The notes under the pieces: generated by a model
Databases searched by the model: none
The model's input: only the letters and a program-made list of their open reading frames with translations
What the model was told of the DNA's origin: nothing
Assembly (NCBI GenBank): GCA_947601655.1
Contig: CANQGG010000006.1
Coordinates: 1-64,000, forward strand
Origin: an uncultured Akkermansia sp.
GTDB taxonomy: Bacteria > Verrucomicrobiota > Verrucomicrobiia > Verrucomicrobiales > Akkermansiaceae
Reading direction: 5' to 3'
DNA length: 64,000 nt
Shown here: in pieces, positions 1-8,707 of the stretch
Numbering within the stretch: position 1 is the first letter of the stretch
Layout: every line of letters starts with the position of its first letter
Program-made: the position numbers and the translations under genes

Positions 1-76
1 TGTCCGAGGAGTCCTGTTGAGGATTTCCCTCTCAACTCTTCAGATTATACCACCTCCGATTAATAGTGTACCATGG

Positions 77-238
77 ACCATGTACCGTGTACCATGTATG
101 AAGTTTGCGCGCTTGCGCGCGAAGCTGCAATGCGCTAGCATTGGTGGAGGGTTAAACATAAGCGTCATTGCGTTCGAAAGGTTTTCGGCTATGCAGAGCT
201 GTGGCTACCGCTCTGATACATGGTACACGGTACATGGT
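77..238. repeat. Inverted-repeat element with 23-bp perfect arms
   Basis: The arms at 77-99 and 216-238 are exact reverse complements (ACCATGTACCGTGTACCATG...). They are built from iterated ACCATG units and flank 116 bp. The interior carries the hairpin GCGCGC-TT-GCGCGC that also occurs inside the MITE-like repeats near 12.2 and 30.6 kb. No gene is visible in bases 1-324; the ORF at 17-268 is simply this repeat read through. Confidence 0.75.
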
Positions 239-336
239 TCATTGTCCATGAAAGGGTTCATATTGTGAGGGTAGGGGGAATTCATGTTGATAACTTATAA
301 TCAGGTGACAAGGGTGTAATATTCGTGTCTTTTGAC

Positions 337-365
337 TTGACAAATCGAGCAAGAGGCACTATAAT
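337..365 (+). promoter_or_regulatory. Consensus sigma-70-type promoter
   Basis: TTGACA at 337-342, a 17-base spacer, then a perfect TATAAT at 360-365. The predicted start of transcription is about 372. It overlaps the ORF-track start codons at 325 and 364, so these cannot be used from this promoter and the first usable start is 391. Confidence 0.85.
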
Positions 366-390
366 GCACAACTCACCCACTCAAAGAATC

Positions 391-1980
391 ATGGCTAAGG
401 TCATATTATCGATGCTGAGGAGGAGAAAAGGAGATGGGGCGGCAGTACTCAATGGGCGGCAGAGGATGCTGCTGGTGGCAGTGGTAGGGATGCTGCTGCT
501 GTGCTATCTCGTGGTGGGGCCCGGGCAGACGATAGGGGAGGCGGCGTACAGGATGACGTGGCTTGTGCTCAGCGGGGTGGCGCTGACGATTTTTTATTCT
601 GTGGACCACACGCGGCAGGAGTTGAATTGGGGACGCTCGGCGCTGGTGACGATACTCATTTGCGCGCAGATCGGGCTTTTTCACGCCTTCAACAACATAC
701 GCGAGATACTTCCGTGGCAGGTCAGCTATGGGCAGATGCTGCTGGCGCTGCCGTACGCTTTGGCGCCGGGCATCACATCGGCAATGCTGGGGCGGCGTCT
801 TGGGGTGTTCACATCGCTGTGCACTTCGCTTTTCGGTCTGGCGCTCCTGCCGGCGGATTGTCCGCGGATGATCGCGCAGGATTTTTTTGTGATCAGTTTG
901 CTGGCGGGTTTTGTTTCGGCATTGCTTTGCAGCCGGGTGCATAAGCGGGAGCACATCCTCTACGCCGGTTTTGCCACCGGCGCCGTCGTTCTCGTCTCCA
1001 CAATTGCGCTGGGGTGTTTTCAGGACAGCGGGCTGGCTATGCTGCGCGGCGGGTTTAACCCGGTGAGCTTTTTCGCGGAGGCGGTGGTGGCCTTCGGCGT
1101 GAGCTTTCTCGTGAGCGTCTTCATCGGCGGTTTCATGCCGTTTCTGGAGGGACTGTTCAACATTTCGACGCACATCACCTGGCTGGAGTGGGCGGATATG
1201 AACCACCCCGTGCTCAAGAAATTGCAGATGACGGCGCCGGGGACATTTCATCACAGTCTGTACGTGCAGCGACTGGCGGAAGCGGCAGCGGAGGCCATCG
1301 GGGCGGATGTGACGCGCGCGGGCGTGTGCGGTCTTTACCACGACATAGGCAAACTGAAGAACCCCCAGTATTTCACGGAGAACATCAGCAACCAGGCCAT
1401 TTCTCCGCATCATGAGCTGACGCCGGAGGCGAGCGCGCGCATCATCATCCAGCACGTACAGGACGGCGTGGACATTGCGCGCGAGTACAAGCTCAATTCC
1501 CGCATTATCGCCGCCATTCGCGAGCACCACGGCACTCTGAGCACCTATTTTTTCTATCGCAAGGCGTTGGATCGCTACAAGGAGGAGAAAGCGAAATTTG
1601 ACGCCGGGTCGATCGACACCTGTCCGGATGAGGTAGACAAGGCTGTTTTTTCCTACAAGGGCCCGGTGCCGCAGACGCGGGAGTCCGGCATTGTAAGCAT
1701 GGCGGATGCTGTGGAGAGCGCGACCCGCTCGCTGGTGAACCCCACGGAAGAGGACATTCGCGAGATGGTGGAAAAAATCTTTCGCGATCGCATACTGGAT
1801 GGTCACCTGCAGGATTGCCAGATCACACTGGGCGATATTGAGAAAATGAAGGAGTCATTTCTCACAACGCTGCGCACGATGAATCACAACCGCATCGCCT
1901 ACCCCAAACCGGAGCCCGACCTGAACACGACCCCGGCGGAGGCGCCCCCCACACCTGCCGAATCTTCGGCTGCGCCATGA
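391..1980 (+). CDS. 7TM-HD domain phosphodiesterase (PgpH/YqfF-like)
   Basis: About seven hydrophobic segments in the N-terminal half are followed by a cytoplasmic HD domain with HHSLYVQRLAEAAA, the metal-binding YHDIGK motif and a later REHHGT. This is the layout of the PgpH family, membrane c-di-AMP phosphodiesterases that hydrolyse c-di-AMP to pApA. At 529 aa it is shorter than typical members (700-850 aa), because the large extracytoplasmic 7TMR-HDED region is missing. I moved the start to the ATG at 391, since the consensus promoter covers both upstream candidates. The next gene overlaps its stop by 4 bp (ATGA), so the two are probably co-translated. The family is clear from the HD core; the nucleotide substrate is inferred. 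Confidence 0.85.
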   Translation: MAKVILSMLRRRKGDGAAVLNGRQRMLLVAVVGMLLLCYLVVGPGQTIGEAAYRMTWLVLSGVALTIFYSVDHTRQELNWGRSALVTILICAQIGLFHAFNNIREILPWQVSYGQMLLALPYALAPGITSAMLGRRLGVFTSLCTSLFGLALLPADCPRMIAQDFFVISLLAGFVSALLCSRVHKREHILYAGFATGAVVLVSTIALGCFQDSGLAMLRGGFNPVSFFAEAVVAFGVSFLVSVFIGGFMPFLEGLFNISTHITWLEWADMNHPVLKKLQMTAPGTFHHSLYVQRLAEAAAEAIGADVTRAGVCGLYHDIGKLKNPQYFTENISNQAISPHHELTPEASARIIIQHVQDGVDIAREYKLNSRIIAAIREHHGTLSTYFFYRKALDRYKEEKAKFDAGSIDTCPDEVDKAVFSYKGPVPQTRESGIVSMADAVESATRSLVNPTEEDIREMVEKIFRDRILDGHLQDCQITLGDIEKMKESFLTTLRTMNHNRIAYPKPEPDLNTTPAEAPPTPAESSAAP

Positions 1981-2882
1981 TGCAGCAGCTGCGCAGCGTG
2001 AGCATGGTGCTCGCTTTTATCATCGGTGGCGTTTTTCACGAACAGCTTGCGCCTTTCACCGGCTTGTTGCCGTTCGGCATTGCCATCATGCTGAGCATCA
2101 CGTTCATCGGGCTGGATGTGCGGCAGTTGAAGCCCGTGCGCATGCATCTCTGGCTGCTGCTGGCCATTCAGGCCACCGGGCTGTTTTTCTGGGGCATAGC
2201 TCGCGCGGCGGGCTACCCCATCATGGCGGAGTCACTCTACTACTGCGCTGCGGCGCCCATTGCCTCTGCAAGCCCCATCATTGTGAATCTTCTTCGCGGC
2301 AATGTGGAGTTTTCCACCACCGCTATGGTACTCAGCCAGGTTGTGTTTGCGCTGGTGACGCCGTTTTTCCTGCCCCTGGTGGTTTCGGGAGCGGATATGA
2401 GTTATTCTGAAATCAGTCTCACGGTGGCGTGGCAGATTTTCACGGTGCTGGGGATACCCGCCATAGTGGCGCTGGCGCTGCGGCTGGCGCATCCTGCCTG
2501 TCGCGCGTGGGCGGCGAAATTAAAGGATGTTTCGCTGGGCATCTGGGTGATGAATCTGGTGGTGATTTCCGCTTCCGGCGTGCAGCGCATCATTGCCGGC
2601 GGCTACAGTCTGCATGAGATGTGGCCGCTGATGCTCGGCGCCGCCGTGGTCTGCCTTTTCGGCTTCACGGCGGGGTATCGTCTGGGGTATCCGAATCTCA
2701 AGCGCGAATGCTCCCAGGGACTCGGGCAAAAAAACACCGTGCTCACGCTGTACATGGCAAGTCAGAGCTACGCTTCCCCGCTGGCATACATCGGCCCGGT
2801 GTTCTACGTGTTTTGTCACAACACGGCCAACGCGATTCAGCTTGCCCTCGCCGACAGCGAGAAGCGCAAGAGCCGGGGCTGA
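1977..2882 (+). CDS. Bile acid:sodium symporter-like (SBF/BASS) membrane transporter
   Basis: A 301-aa protein made of about nine to ten hydrophobic helices. It contains the PIASASPIIVNLL and QKNTVLTLYMASQS stretches, which resemble the two crossover helices of BASS-family carriers, and the length fits. The likely role is sodium-coupled uptake of an organic anion at the inner membrane; the substrate cannot be read from sequence. It overlaps the HD phosphodiesterase by 4 bp and has no promoter of its own that I can see. Confidence 0.7.
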   Translation: MMQQLRSVSMVLAFIIGGVFHEQLAPFTGLLPFGIAIMLSITFIGLDVRQLKPVRMHLWLLLAIQATGLFFWGIARAAGYPIMAESLYYCAAAPIASASPIIVNLLRGNVEFSTTAMVLSQVVFALVTPFFLPLVVSGADMSYSEISLTVAWQIFTVLGIPAIVALALRLAHPACRAWAAKLKDVSLGIWVMNLVVISASGVQRIIAGGYSLHEMWPLMLGAAVVCLFGFTAGYRLGYPNLKRECSQGLGQKNTVLTLYMASQSYASPLAYIGPVFYVFCHNTANAIQLALADSEKRKSRG

Positions 2883-2888
2883 TTCCGG

Positions 2889-3362
2889 TCAGCGGGGTTT
2901 GGGGACATCTTTCGGGAACAAATTCGCCAACTGGGGCTGAAGGATGAGATAGAGCTGAGCCTCCTCCTCTTCGCTCAGATCAAAATCATCCATGAGGGCT
3001 TTTGTGCCGATGATGCGTCCGCCCAGCGACTGCCCATTCAGAGGGTAGAGGTAGAAGATCAGGTCGGTGTCGTCGTTCCGATTGCCCTGGCGTTCGCTGC
3101 GGTAGTACTCCTCGCCCACATGGCGCACTTTTTCCGGGGTGAGAATGGCGCAGACGCGGTCACGCTGCTCCCGGCTCAACCCGCGAAGTTGGTCGGCGTT
3201 CAGCAACCAGCGCGGCATACGCGGCGTGACGGATAATTTCGGCGATGCGAGCGCCTCTGCCACACCCTCCCTGCTCACCGAGCCGTAGGGTCCGGCGCAC
3301 ATTGTAAGCACCGGCGCCAGAAGAGCCGCCGCTGCCAGAAGACGCGTGAATTTTCTCTTCAT
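2889..3362 (-). CDS. Small secreted protein, possible lipoprotein
   Basis: A 157-aa protein of unknown function. The N-terminus (MKRKFTRLLAAAALLAPVLTMCAG) is a signal peptide; LTMC could serve as a lipobox, but it is a poor one. The mature part has an acidic DLSEEEEAQ segment and no motif I recognise. It converges on the SBF gene, six bases from its stop. A near-consensus promoter lies directly upstream and gives a predicted leader of only about three bases. Confidence 0.7.
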   Translation of the reverse strand: MKRKFTRLLAAAALLAPVLTMCAGPYGSVSREGVAEALASPKLSVTPRMPRWLLNADQLRGLSREQRDRVCAILTPEKVRHVGEEYYRSERQGNRNDDTDLIFYLYPLNGQSLGGRIIGTKALMDDFDLSEEEEAQLYLILQPQLANLFPKDVPKPR

Positions 3363-3371
3363 TCGCTCTCC

Positions 3372-3400
3372 ATTTTATCCCCGCATTAGCGGTGTGTCAA
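3372..3400 (-). promoter_or_regulatory. Promoter for the secreted protein at 2889-3362
   Basis: Minus strand: TTGACA, 17 bases, TAAAAT. The -10 box ends nine bases before the ATG, so the transcript should be nearly leaderless. Confidence 0.75.
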
Positions 3401-3418
3401 GCTGCCCCTTGCGAGTTT

Positions 3419-3508
3419 CAGGGCAAACGCATTGGGAATGCGTTTGCTCATGTACCATGTATTGTATTTTTCTCTGTTGCTTCACTTCTCTCAAATACGT
3501 TTGCCCTG
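3419..3508. mobile_element. MITE, 90 bp, with 10-bp target duplication
   Basis: Ends are CAGGGCAAACGCATT on the left and AATACGTTTGCCCTG on the right, inverted with one mismatch. The left end continues as a palindrome (GCAAACGCATT-GGG-AATGCGTTTGC). The ten bases TTGCGAGTTT occur immediately before (3409-3418) and after (3509-3518), a perfect target-site duplication. This is the shortest intact copy in the window and has no coding capacity. Confidence 0.88.
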
Positions 3509-3563
3509 TTGCGAGTTTCGAGCAATCATATTTCCCCGCCCTCTCGCAGCCGCCGGGAAAGAA

Positions 3564-3599
3564 TCCGCCCGCCTGAAGACGAATCTCCGGGCGGGCGGA
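3564..3599. other. GC-rich hairpin
   Basis: TCCGCCCGCC pairs with GGCGGGCGGA over ten base pairs with a 16-base loop. There is no clear T-run on either side, so a terminator role is only possible. Confidence 0.4.
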
Positions 3600-3699
3600 A
3601 TTGAACGCAACAAAGGTGAATACAACACTCACACGGGTTCAGGCTAGCAAATCATGCGGGAGGTGTCAACTATATTTTTTGGGGGGAGAAAAAACGGAT

Positions 3700-3862
3700 T
3701 CATGAACGACGGAGAAAGTTCGCGATGGCGCGCGGGGTTGCAAAGCGGGAGCAACGGCGAATTATGAGTTAATGCGGGTTTTTGGATGTGCCAGGCCGTC
3801 TTGCAGGCATGGCGACAGTGTGCGTGATTTGCACGGCAAACGCATTTGCATTGGTCTTACTG
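3700..3862. repeat. Decayed copy of the internal repeat module
   Basis: The run from GCGATGGCGCGCGGGGTTGC through GCCGTCTTGCAGGC to GGCAAACGCATTTGCATTGG resembles, in the same order, blocks of the longer elements at 12.2 and 30.6 kb. The ends are too degraded to define. Nothing else is visible between 3600 and the terminator hairpin at 3887. Confidence 0.5.
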
Positions 3863-3886
3863 TTCAGGGAGGGTATATCACAAGTA

Positions 3887-3921
3887 GCGCCGCTCACTGC
3901 CGAAGTGGCAATGAGCGGCGC
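3887..3921 (-). terminator. Hairpin downstream of the autotransporter
   Basis: GCGCCGCTCA pairs perfectly with TGAGCGGCGC, with a further TGCC/GGCA inner stem. It lies 84 bases past the autotransporter stop on the minus strand. A T-run is lacking, so termination may not be purely intrinsic. Confidence 0.5.
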
Positions 3922-4004
3922 CGTGTCTTCTATGGATTTGATTTGTGTGTTGGTGTTGGCTTCCCGGATCGAAGACGCATCCCCGGTGAAGATTGTTCCC
4001 TGCG

Positions 4005-7000
4005 TCAGAAGCCCATGCGGACGCCAAGCGCGGCGTTCCATGCGTTCGCGTGCTCTCGCAGTTCGCCGCCGGCGTTCACGTAGATCTGCGAGTTCGGCGT
4101 CACAGGCACGTTCACTCCCGCGCCAAACTGGAACGCCGTGCTGCCCGTCTTCGAGCCGTACACGCTCTGCGTGAAGTTCGGATCTGCCAGCAGCGCCACG
4201 TTCGCCACGCTCCGGCGGTCTCCCAGGTCCTGCGCCACATTCGCATGCACCTCCGTGCTCACCGTGCGGTTGACTGCCTTCGCGGAGTTGATCGCCGCCA
4301 GCCACCGCAGCCCAAGACCCAGCGTTACCGTGTCGCGCGTCTGCTTCTCTGCGGCAAGGCCTACGTTCCCCGCGTTCTTCTCGCTGAAGCCGTCCATGCT
4401 CGTGTGCATCATTGCCACGTTGAAGAGCGGCTGGAGGATATTGCTCTTGTTCTCTTTCACCGGGTGGAAGTCATAAGTAACTTCCCACATCGCGCCCAGG
4501 CTGCTGCCGCTCGTGTTGCTCGTGGCGGTGTAGCTGCCCGCTCCGTAGTTCACCGTGCGCTTGAGATCCGCTTCATTCGTGCCGAGAGTGAAGAGCAGCG
4601 TATTGCCCCAGCGTCCGTTCTTCGCCTGGCTCCAGAAGCTCACGGTGTACGTATCCAGATCTCCCTTGGCATAATCCGCTGCACGCGCTTCCAGGTCGCC
4701 ATAGCTGGCAGAAAGGCTCACACCGACACTCCAGTGAGCGTCCACCTGAGCATCGATGCCAACGGCGCCGCCCCAGGAATTGAGGCGATAGCCGCTCTCA
4801 TCGCCGACGCTGTGCTGCTCGGAGAAGAAGCTGGTACCTTCCACCCAGACGTGGGAGTTCTTGCAGGGGCGTTGCGTGGCAGTTGCCTCATCATTACCCA
4901 TGCAGCGCAGACGTCCCGCCTGCAGGGCATGATCGCGCACGCGGCCCATCTGGTTGCGCAAAGCCGCACTCTGCGCCGCGGAGAGTGAAGTGAGCGTGCT
5001 TCCCGGTATCGCCGCCATCACCCGACGAGCCTCGGCGGGATTGACAGCAACGAGATTATCCAGCACGGTGAACATGTTTTCCACCTGCGGGTCAATCGCG
5101 GCGCCTGCGGTGTTGATGTGCTGCCAAAGCAGATTCAGACCAGCCCCGCTGTTACGACTTGTGGCAACAGGCGTCCAGGGACTGGCGCTGCGGCGCGCAG
5201 CATCAAACCAAACCTTCTTGCCATCCGTCCAGAGAGAGGGATCCTCGTAGAGCTGGCTGAGAATGACACCAAGGTCAAACTTTACATTATTCAACTGCTT
5301 TTCGTCTTCAGATGCAGGCTCCAAGCTCGTGAGCATGATACCGGATATCATCGCCTCCTCATCATCACGATATTCCATATTCTTAACCTCGCCTCCTTGC
5401 AGGAGAATCACCTTACTCAGATTGCCCTTGGCGTTGAGTAGCGTGTTTGCCAGGCAATCAACCACGAACTTTGTTCCCGGCTCGATGTAGATGGTCCTTC
5501 CCGTTGAAAGCATCGTGGCATCGTGATCATCGGAACCCCAGAGATTCGGGTCGCTCAGGTTGATCGTGAAGTCCGCTTCGGCTCCGTTGCGGAAGACGAT
5601 GTCCCCTGTCACCCGGATGTCGGCGCCGGCTTTATTCCCCTCTGCGGCTGCCGTGACGATGAGTTTGTCGTTGTTTTGGACATCGTCACCAACGGTGATG
5701 GAGTTGTACTCCGACCCCGGCGTGATGGTCACTTGCGTGTCCTCTCCCTGCACCACAAGATCGCAGCTGCTGTTTGCGGCATTGCTCATATTGAGACTTC
5801 CGCCCTTCACGGTCAGTTTCCCTTCGACGGAACCTGCAAAGGTGGCATCTCCCGTTGAGGTAAATTCTGCCCCCTTCACTGTGCCGGTCGTGCCCTCAGC
5901 CAGTTTTTTGAGATCGACAGGTGTGTCGCCTGTGAACTCAAGCCTGCCGCCCTTTGTCGCGCCAAAGCTAAGTCCATTTTCGTCGGTCAGCACGTCGCTG
6001 CTCAGTTTCAACGAACCGCCATCTCCGACGAAGATTGACCCATCGCCAGTGAGTTGGTCAGATGAAGCACTCGTAAGATCATTATCTTTCCCATTGAGCG
6101 TGAGTTTGCCGTTCACCTGCAACGCGCCCTCTCCGTCGAGTGTAAGCTTGCCGTCGATAGAGCTGTCATTGCCGCCAATTGCCAGCTTGCCCTCCTCCAC
6201 GGTAACATCTCCACCGGCTTTCAGGTCGCCGTCCACGGTCAGGCTTGCATCCCCGGTCTTCTTGAGGTTAACTCCATCTTCGGCAACTATATTGCCGGAG
6301 AGAATTGTATCGCCCGTAGAAACAAAAGCGGACCCCTCATTTTTGTTTTCGAATTCCACAGTGCCGCTTCCCCGGATCGTCAAGTCGCTACTGCCTTCGA
6401 GTTGCCTGATGACTCCATCCGTCCCCTCTTCTGCTGTCACCGTTGTCTGCTCATCAATTACCACTTTGTCGAATTCGGAAAGTTTTTCGGCTTTCACATA
6501 AGGTCCGTCAACGTCCGCATCCCATATATTGCTCCTGCCGGACAAGATGAGCTTACCTTCTTCGGCATTCCAGCTCTTGACACTCAATCCCCACCCTGTT
6601 CCAAGTATGAAGTGCTCCTTCGCCCAGGTCTCGGAATCCTCGGAATCCTCGCCTTTCAACCTGCCGTTTGTGAGCCAGACCTCCAGAGTGACGCCGACGT
6701 CGCTCTCCTGGGCGGCGACCTGCTTTCCATCGAGATCCAATTTAATTTGGATACCATCCGCTACATCCACGATACTCTGATCACCGGCATCACCTGCATC
6801 CGTTCCGAATTGCAGAATGACTTGCTTGCCTTCAAGCGCTCCTTCTCCTCCTACCACTGCGTTTTGCTCAGACACCTTGATCACTGCGTTTTGCTCAGAC
6901 ACCTTGATCACGTCTCCTTCGTGCAAGGTGAGGGTGGTATCCTTCATGAGTCCAATGATTTGATCGCCCCCATTACTCAAAGAGATTCCCTTAATCAAAG

Positions 7001-8321
7001 AGGCGTCCAGCCCTCCCACATCTATTGTGATGGGACTCTTCGAAGAATCAGTCCGAACTTGCACTCCCTTGGCAAAGAAGTCCTTCTGGTAACTACTCCC
7101 CGCAGCATTATTCTTAAACTCGAGCCGTCCCCCTTTCAGAATGACATTGCCATAGATATAGCCCTTAAGTCCTTTTTTCCAGTCTACGCTTAAAGTGGAG
7201 TTGCCTTCAATAGTCATTGTAACATCTTCGGTCCCCCCGCTTGGAATGTAGCTATCCCCGACATTTACGGAGTTTTCAATGCAAAATTGAGCATCGATTA
7301 CCTGAATATTTAGCTCAAATCTACCATTTGCCGTAACATCCCCAATTGAGGCAGTGCTCCCCCCCTGCTTAATCAGAAACTTGGCTCCATCTCTTACGGT
7401 GATGTCAACCTTTGAAGTCGTGCCATTTTGACCGTAGTCTGCAATTTTGCCGCTTGTGGAGAATAAACTCTCCTCTCCGGCGACGTCAATGCGTAATACC
7501 ATTTTGGAATTTGATGAAGACGTATCACCTATTTCCGAATTATCGCTTCCCAAGTACTTTCCTCCATCTGTTATTGTGATTGTCGTCTCAAGATCTAATC
7601 CTTTGCCTATCACATCATCCATACCCCTCTCATTTCCGGCTCCATCGCGTACCGCGTCATAAATACCTCCGCACAAGTTCAAATTGGTGACACATTTTGA
7701 CCCGCGCGAGTTCACTTCTCCTACGGTCATGCGTTTTGCGTAAACCGTTCCACCTTTAAATACATTGATGTTAGTGATCATCGTTGCTCCTGCATCGTAC
7801 ACTTTTGAGAGGCAAGGAGCATAAATACCACCTTTTAGATCATCGCAATTGAGGACCCCACCGTCCCGTACGTTGATTGTTCCCGTTGTCGTTGTTCCTG
7901 TCGTTGTTCCGACTGCATAGAAAAGATCGCAGGTGGTTTTATTCGTATCTGCTCCGTTCCACCTTAGCTCACCATTGAGCTCTATCGTGGTTTCCCCAAT
8001 CGAAGAATCGGAACCGGAGAATGCTAAGAAACTCGGCCCTTTTGTGATCTCAAGAAAGCATCCTTTCCCAATGGTGATGGAATTGCTTCCGAAAAATCTC
8101 ATATTCGTTTTGCCTTCTGTCTTCACCCCGGTGATATCACCAACGTCATCAGGATCATCTTCTATTATTAACGTGACATTATGATAGTCCCGAACCTTCA
8201 AAGTATCGTCCTGAAGTTCAATGTTCTCGTCGTTGGTGAAAGTCACCTTTGCGGAGGCAGGCAACGTAACCATCACCGCCATGAGGGCGGTGAACAATGT
8301 AACCGGTAAATGGAGTTTCAT
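4005..8321 (-). CDS. Autotransporter (type Va secretion), 1438 aa
   Basis: The signal peptide is MKLHLPVTLFTALMAVMVTLPASA. A long passenger of about 1100 residues follows, rich in G, N, D, T and S, with repeated short beta-strand motifs such as LTVDGDLKAGGDVTVEEGKL, typical of a right-handed beta-helix. The last roughly 280 residues alternate polar and hydrophobic positions and end in LGVRMGF, the C-terminal aromatic signature of an outer-membrane beta-barrel. The role is a surface-displayed protein, perhaps an adhesin; no catalytic motif was seen. A 27-bp tandem duplication (IKVSEQNAV twice, near 6858-6911) lies in the passenger. It is transcribed alone, followed by a hairpin. Confidence 0.85.
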   Translation of the reverse strand: MKLHLPVTLFTALMAVMVTLPASAKVTFTNDENIELQDDTLKVRDYHNVTLIIEDDPDDVGDITGVKTEGKTNMRFFGSNSITIGKGCFLEITKGPSFLAFSGSDSSIGETTIELNGELRWNGADTNKTTCDLFYAVGTTTGTTTTGTINVRDGGVLNCDDLKGGIYAPCLSKVYDAGATMITNINVFKGGTVYAKRMTVGEVNSRGSKCVTNLNLCGGIYDAVRDGAGNERGMDDVIGKGLDLETTITITDGGKYLGSDNSEIGDTSSSNSKMVLRIDVAGEESLFSTSGKIADYGQNGTTSKVDITVRDGAKFLIKQGGSTASIGDVTANGRFELNIQVIDAQFCIENSVNVGDSYIPSGGTEDVTMTIEGNSTLSVDWKKGLKGYIYGNVILKGGRLEFKNNAAGSSYQKDFFAKGVQVRTDSSKSPITIDVGGLDASLIKGISLSNGGDQIIGLMKDTTLTLHEGDVIKVSEQNAVIKVSEQNAVVGGEGALEGKQVILQFGTDAGDAGDQSIVDVADGIQIKLDLDGKQVAAQESDVGVTLEVWLTNGRLKGEDSEDSETWAKEHFILGTGWGLSVKSWNAEEGKLILSGRSNIWDADVDGPYVKAEKLSEFDKVVIDEQTTVTAEEGTDGVIRQLEGSSDLTIRGSGTVEFENKNEGSAFVSTGDTILSGNIVAEDGVNLKKTGDASLTVDGDLKAGGDVTVEEGKLAIGGNDSSIDGKLTLDGEGALQVNGKLTLNGKDNDLTSASSDQLTGDGSIFVGDGGSLKLSSDVLTDENGLSFGATKGGRLEFTGDTPVDLKKLAEGTTGTVKGAEFTSTGDATFAGSVEGKLTVKGGSLNMSNAANSSCDLVVQGEDTQVTITPGSEYNSITVGDDVQNNDKLIVTAAAEGNKAGADIRVTGDIVFRNGAEADFTINLSDPNLWGSDDHDATMLSTGRTIYIEPGTKFVVDCLANTLLNAKGNLSKVILLQGGEVKNMEYRDDEEAMISGIMLTSLEPASEDEKQLNNVKFDLGVILSQLYEDPSLWTDGKKVWFDAARRSASPWTPVATSRNSGAGLNLLWQHINTAGAAIDPQVENMFTVLDNLVAVNPAEARRVMAAIPGSTLTSLSAAQSAALRNQMGRVRDHALQAGRLRCMGNDEATATQRPCKNSHVWVEGTSFFSEQHSVGDESGYRLNSWGGAVGIDAQVDAHWSVGVSLSASYGDLEARAADYAKGDLDTYTVSFWSQAKNGRWGNTLLFTLGTNEADLKRTVNYGAGSYTATSNTSGSSLGAMWEVTYDFHPVKENKSNILQPLFNVAMMHTSMDGFSEKNAGNVGLAAEKQTRDTVTLGLGLRWLAAINSAKAVNRTVSTEVHANVAQDLGDRRSVANVALLADPNFTQSVYGSKTGSTAFQFGAGVNVPVTPNSQIYVNAGGELREHANAWNAALGVRMGF

Positions 8322-8398
8322 AGTGTATGGTAAGGTAAATTTTACTTCGAAGAGGCCATCGCATCGCGGTTCCTACCGCTGCTGCGCCTCCGGAGAGA

Positions 8399-8582
8399 GG
8401 ATACGTATTTGCAATACGTATCCGTACACACTTAAAAAACTGATTATGTGAAGTCTAAAAAAACAAGAACAACCGCATTTTTCGTCGTTGAAGTAGATGT
8501 CTTCTCCCAATAAGAAATTGAATATGAAGGATAAGAATTTTCAAATTAAGGCTTGACATACGTATTGCAAATACGTACCCAT
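8399..8582. repeat. Paired palindromes in the autotransporter/mscS intergenic region
   Basis: GGATACGTATT-TGC-AATACGTATCC at 8399-8423 is a perfect 11-bp palindrome. A related one (TACGTATT-GCA-AATACGTA) lies near 8560. Read outward, the two form 20-base inverted ends. They share the skeleton ACG(T/C)ATT-NNN-AAT(A/G)CGT with the MITE ends, so this may be a sister element of about 185 bp. The second palindrome also begins just after a TTGACA, so an operator role is possible. No gene is visible in 8322-8707. Confidence 0.6.
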
Positions 8583-8658
8583 CAAGACAACGAGGGAGGG
8601 TTTCTCATCCGGCAACAACCGCGAGTTTCGAACAGAATTGCTCTGGCGTGATTTGAAC

Positions 8659-8687
8659 TTGACCGGGGGCAAGAGTAGAGGTATAGG
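8659..8687 (+). promoter_or_regulatory. Promoter for the MscS-type channel
   Basis: TTGACC, a 17-base spacer, TATAGG. Predicted start about 8694, which leaves a leader of about 14 bases containing GGAAAG. Confidence 0.7.
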
Positions 8688-8707
8688 AGAGGGAAAGTTC
8701 AATTTCA

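Noticed and set aside
17-268. 83-aa ORF at the left edge
   Set aside because: Consists of the ACCATG inverted repeat; no protein character.
406-1806. 466-aa minus-strand ORF opposite the HD phosphodiesterase
   Set aside because: Arg/His/Gln-rich shadow, no domain; the plus strand has the HD motifs and a consensus promoter.
6858-6911. 27-bp tandem repeat in the autotransporter as a regulatory or mobile feature
   Set aside because: A single in-frame duplication within a repetitive passenger; most likely ordinary slippage. Mentioned in the gene entry only.
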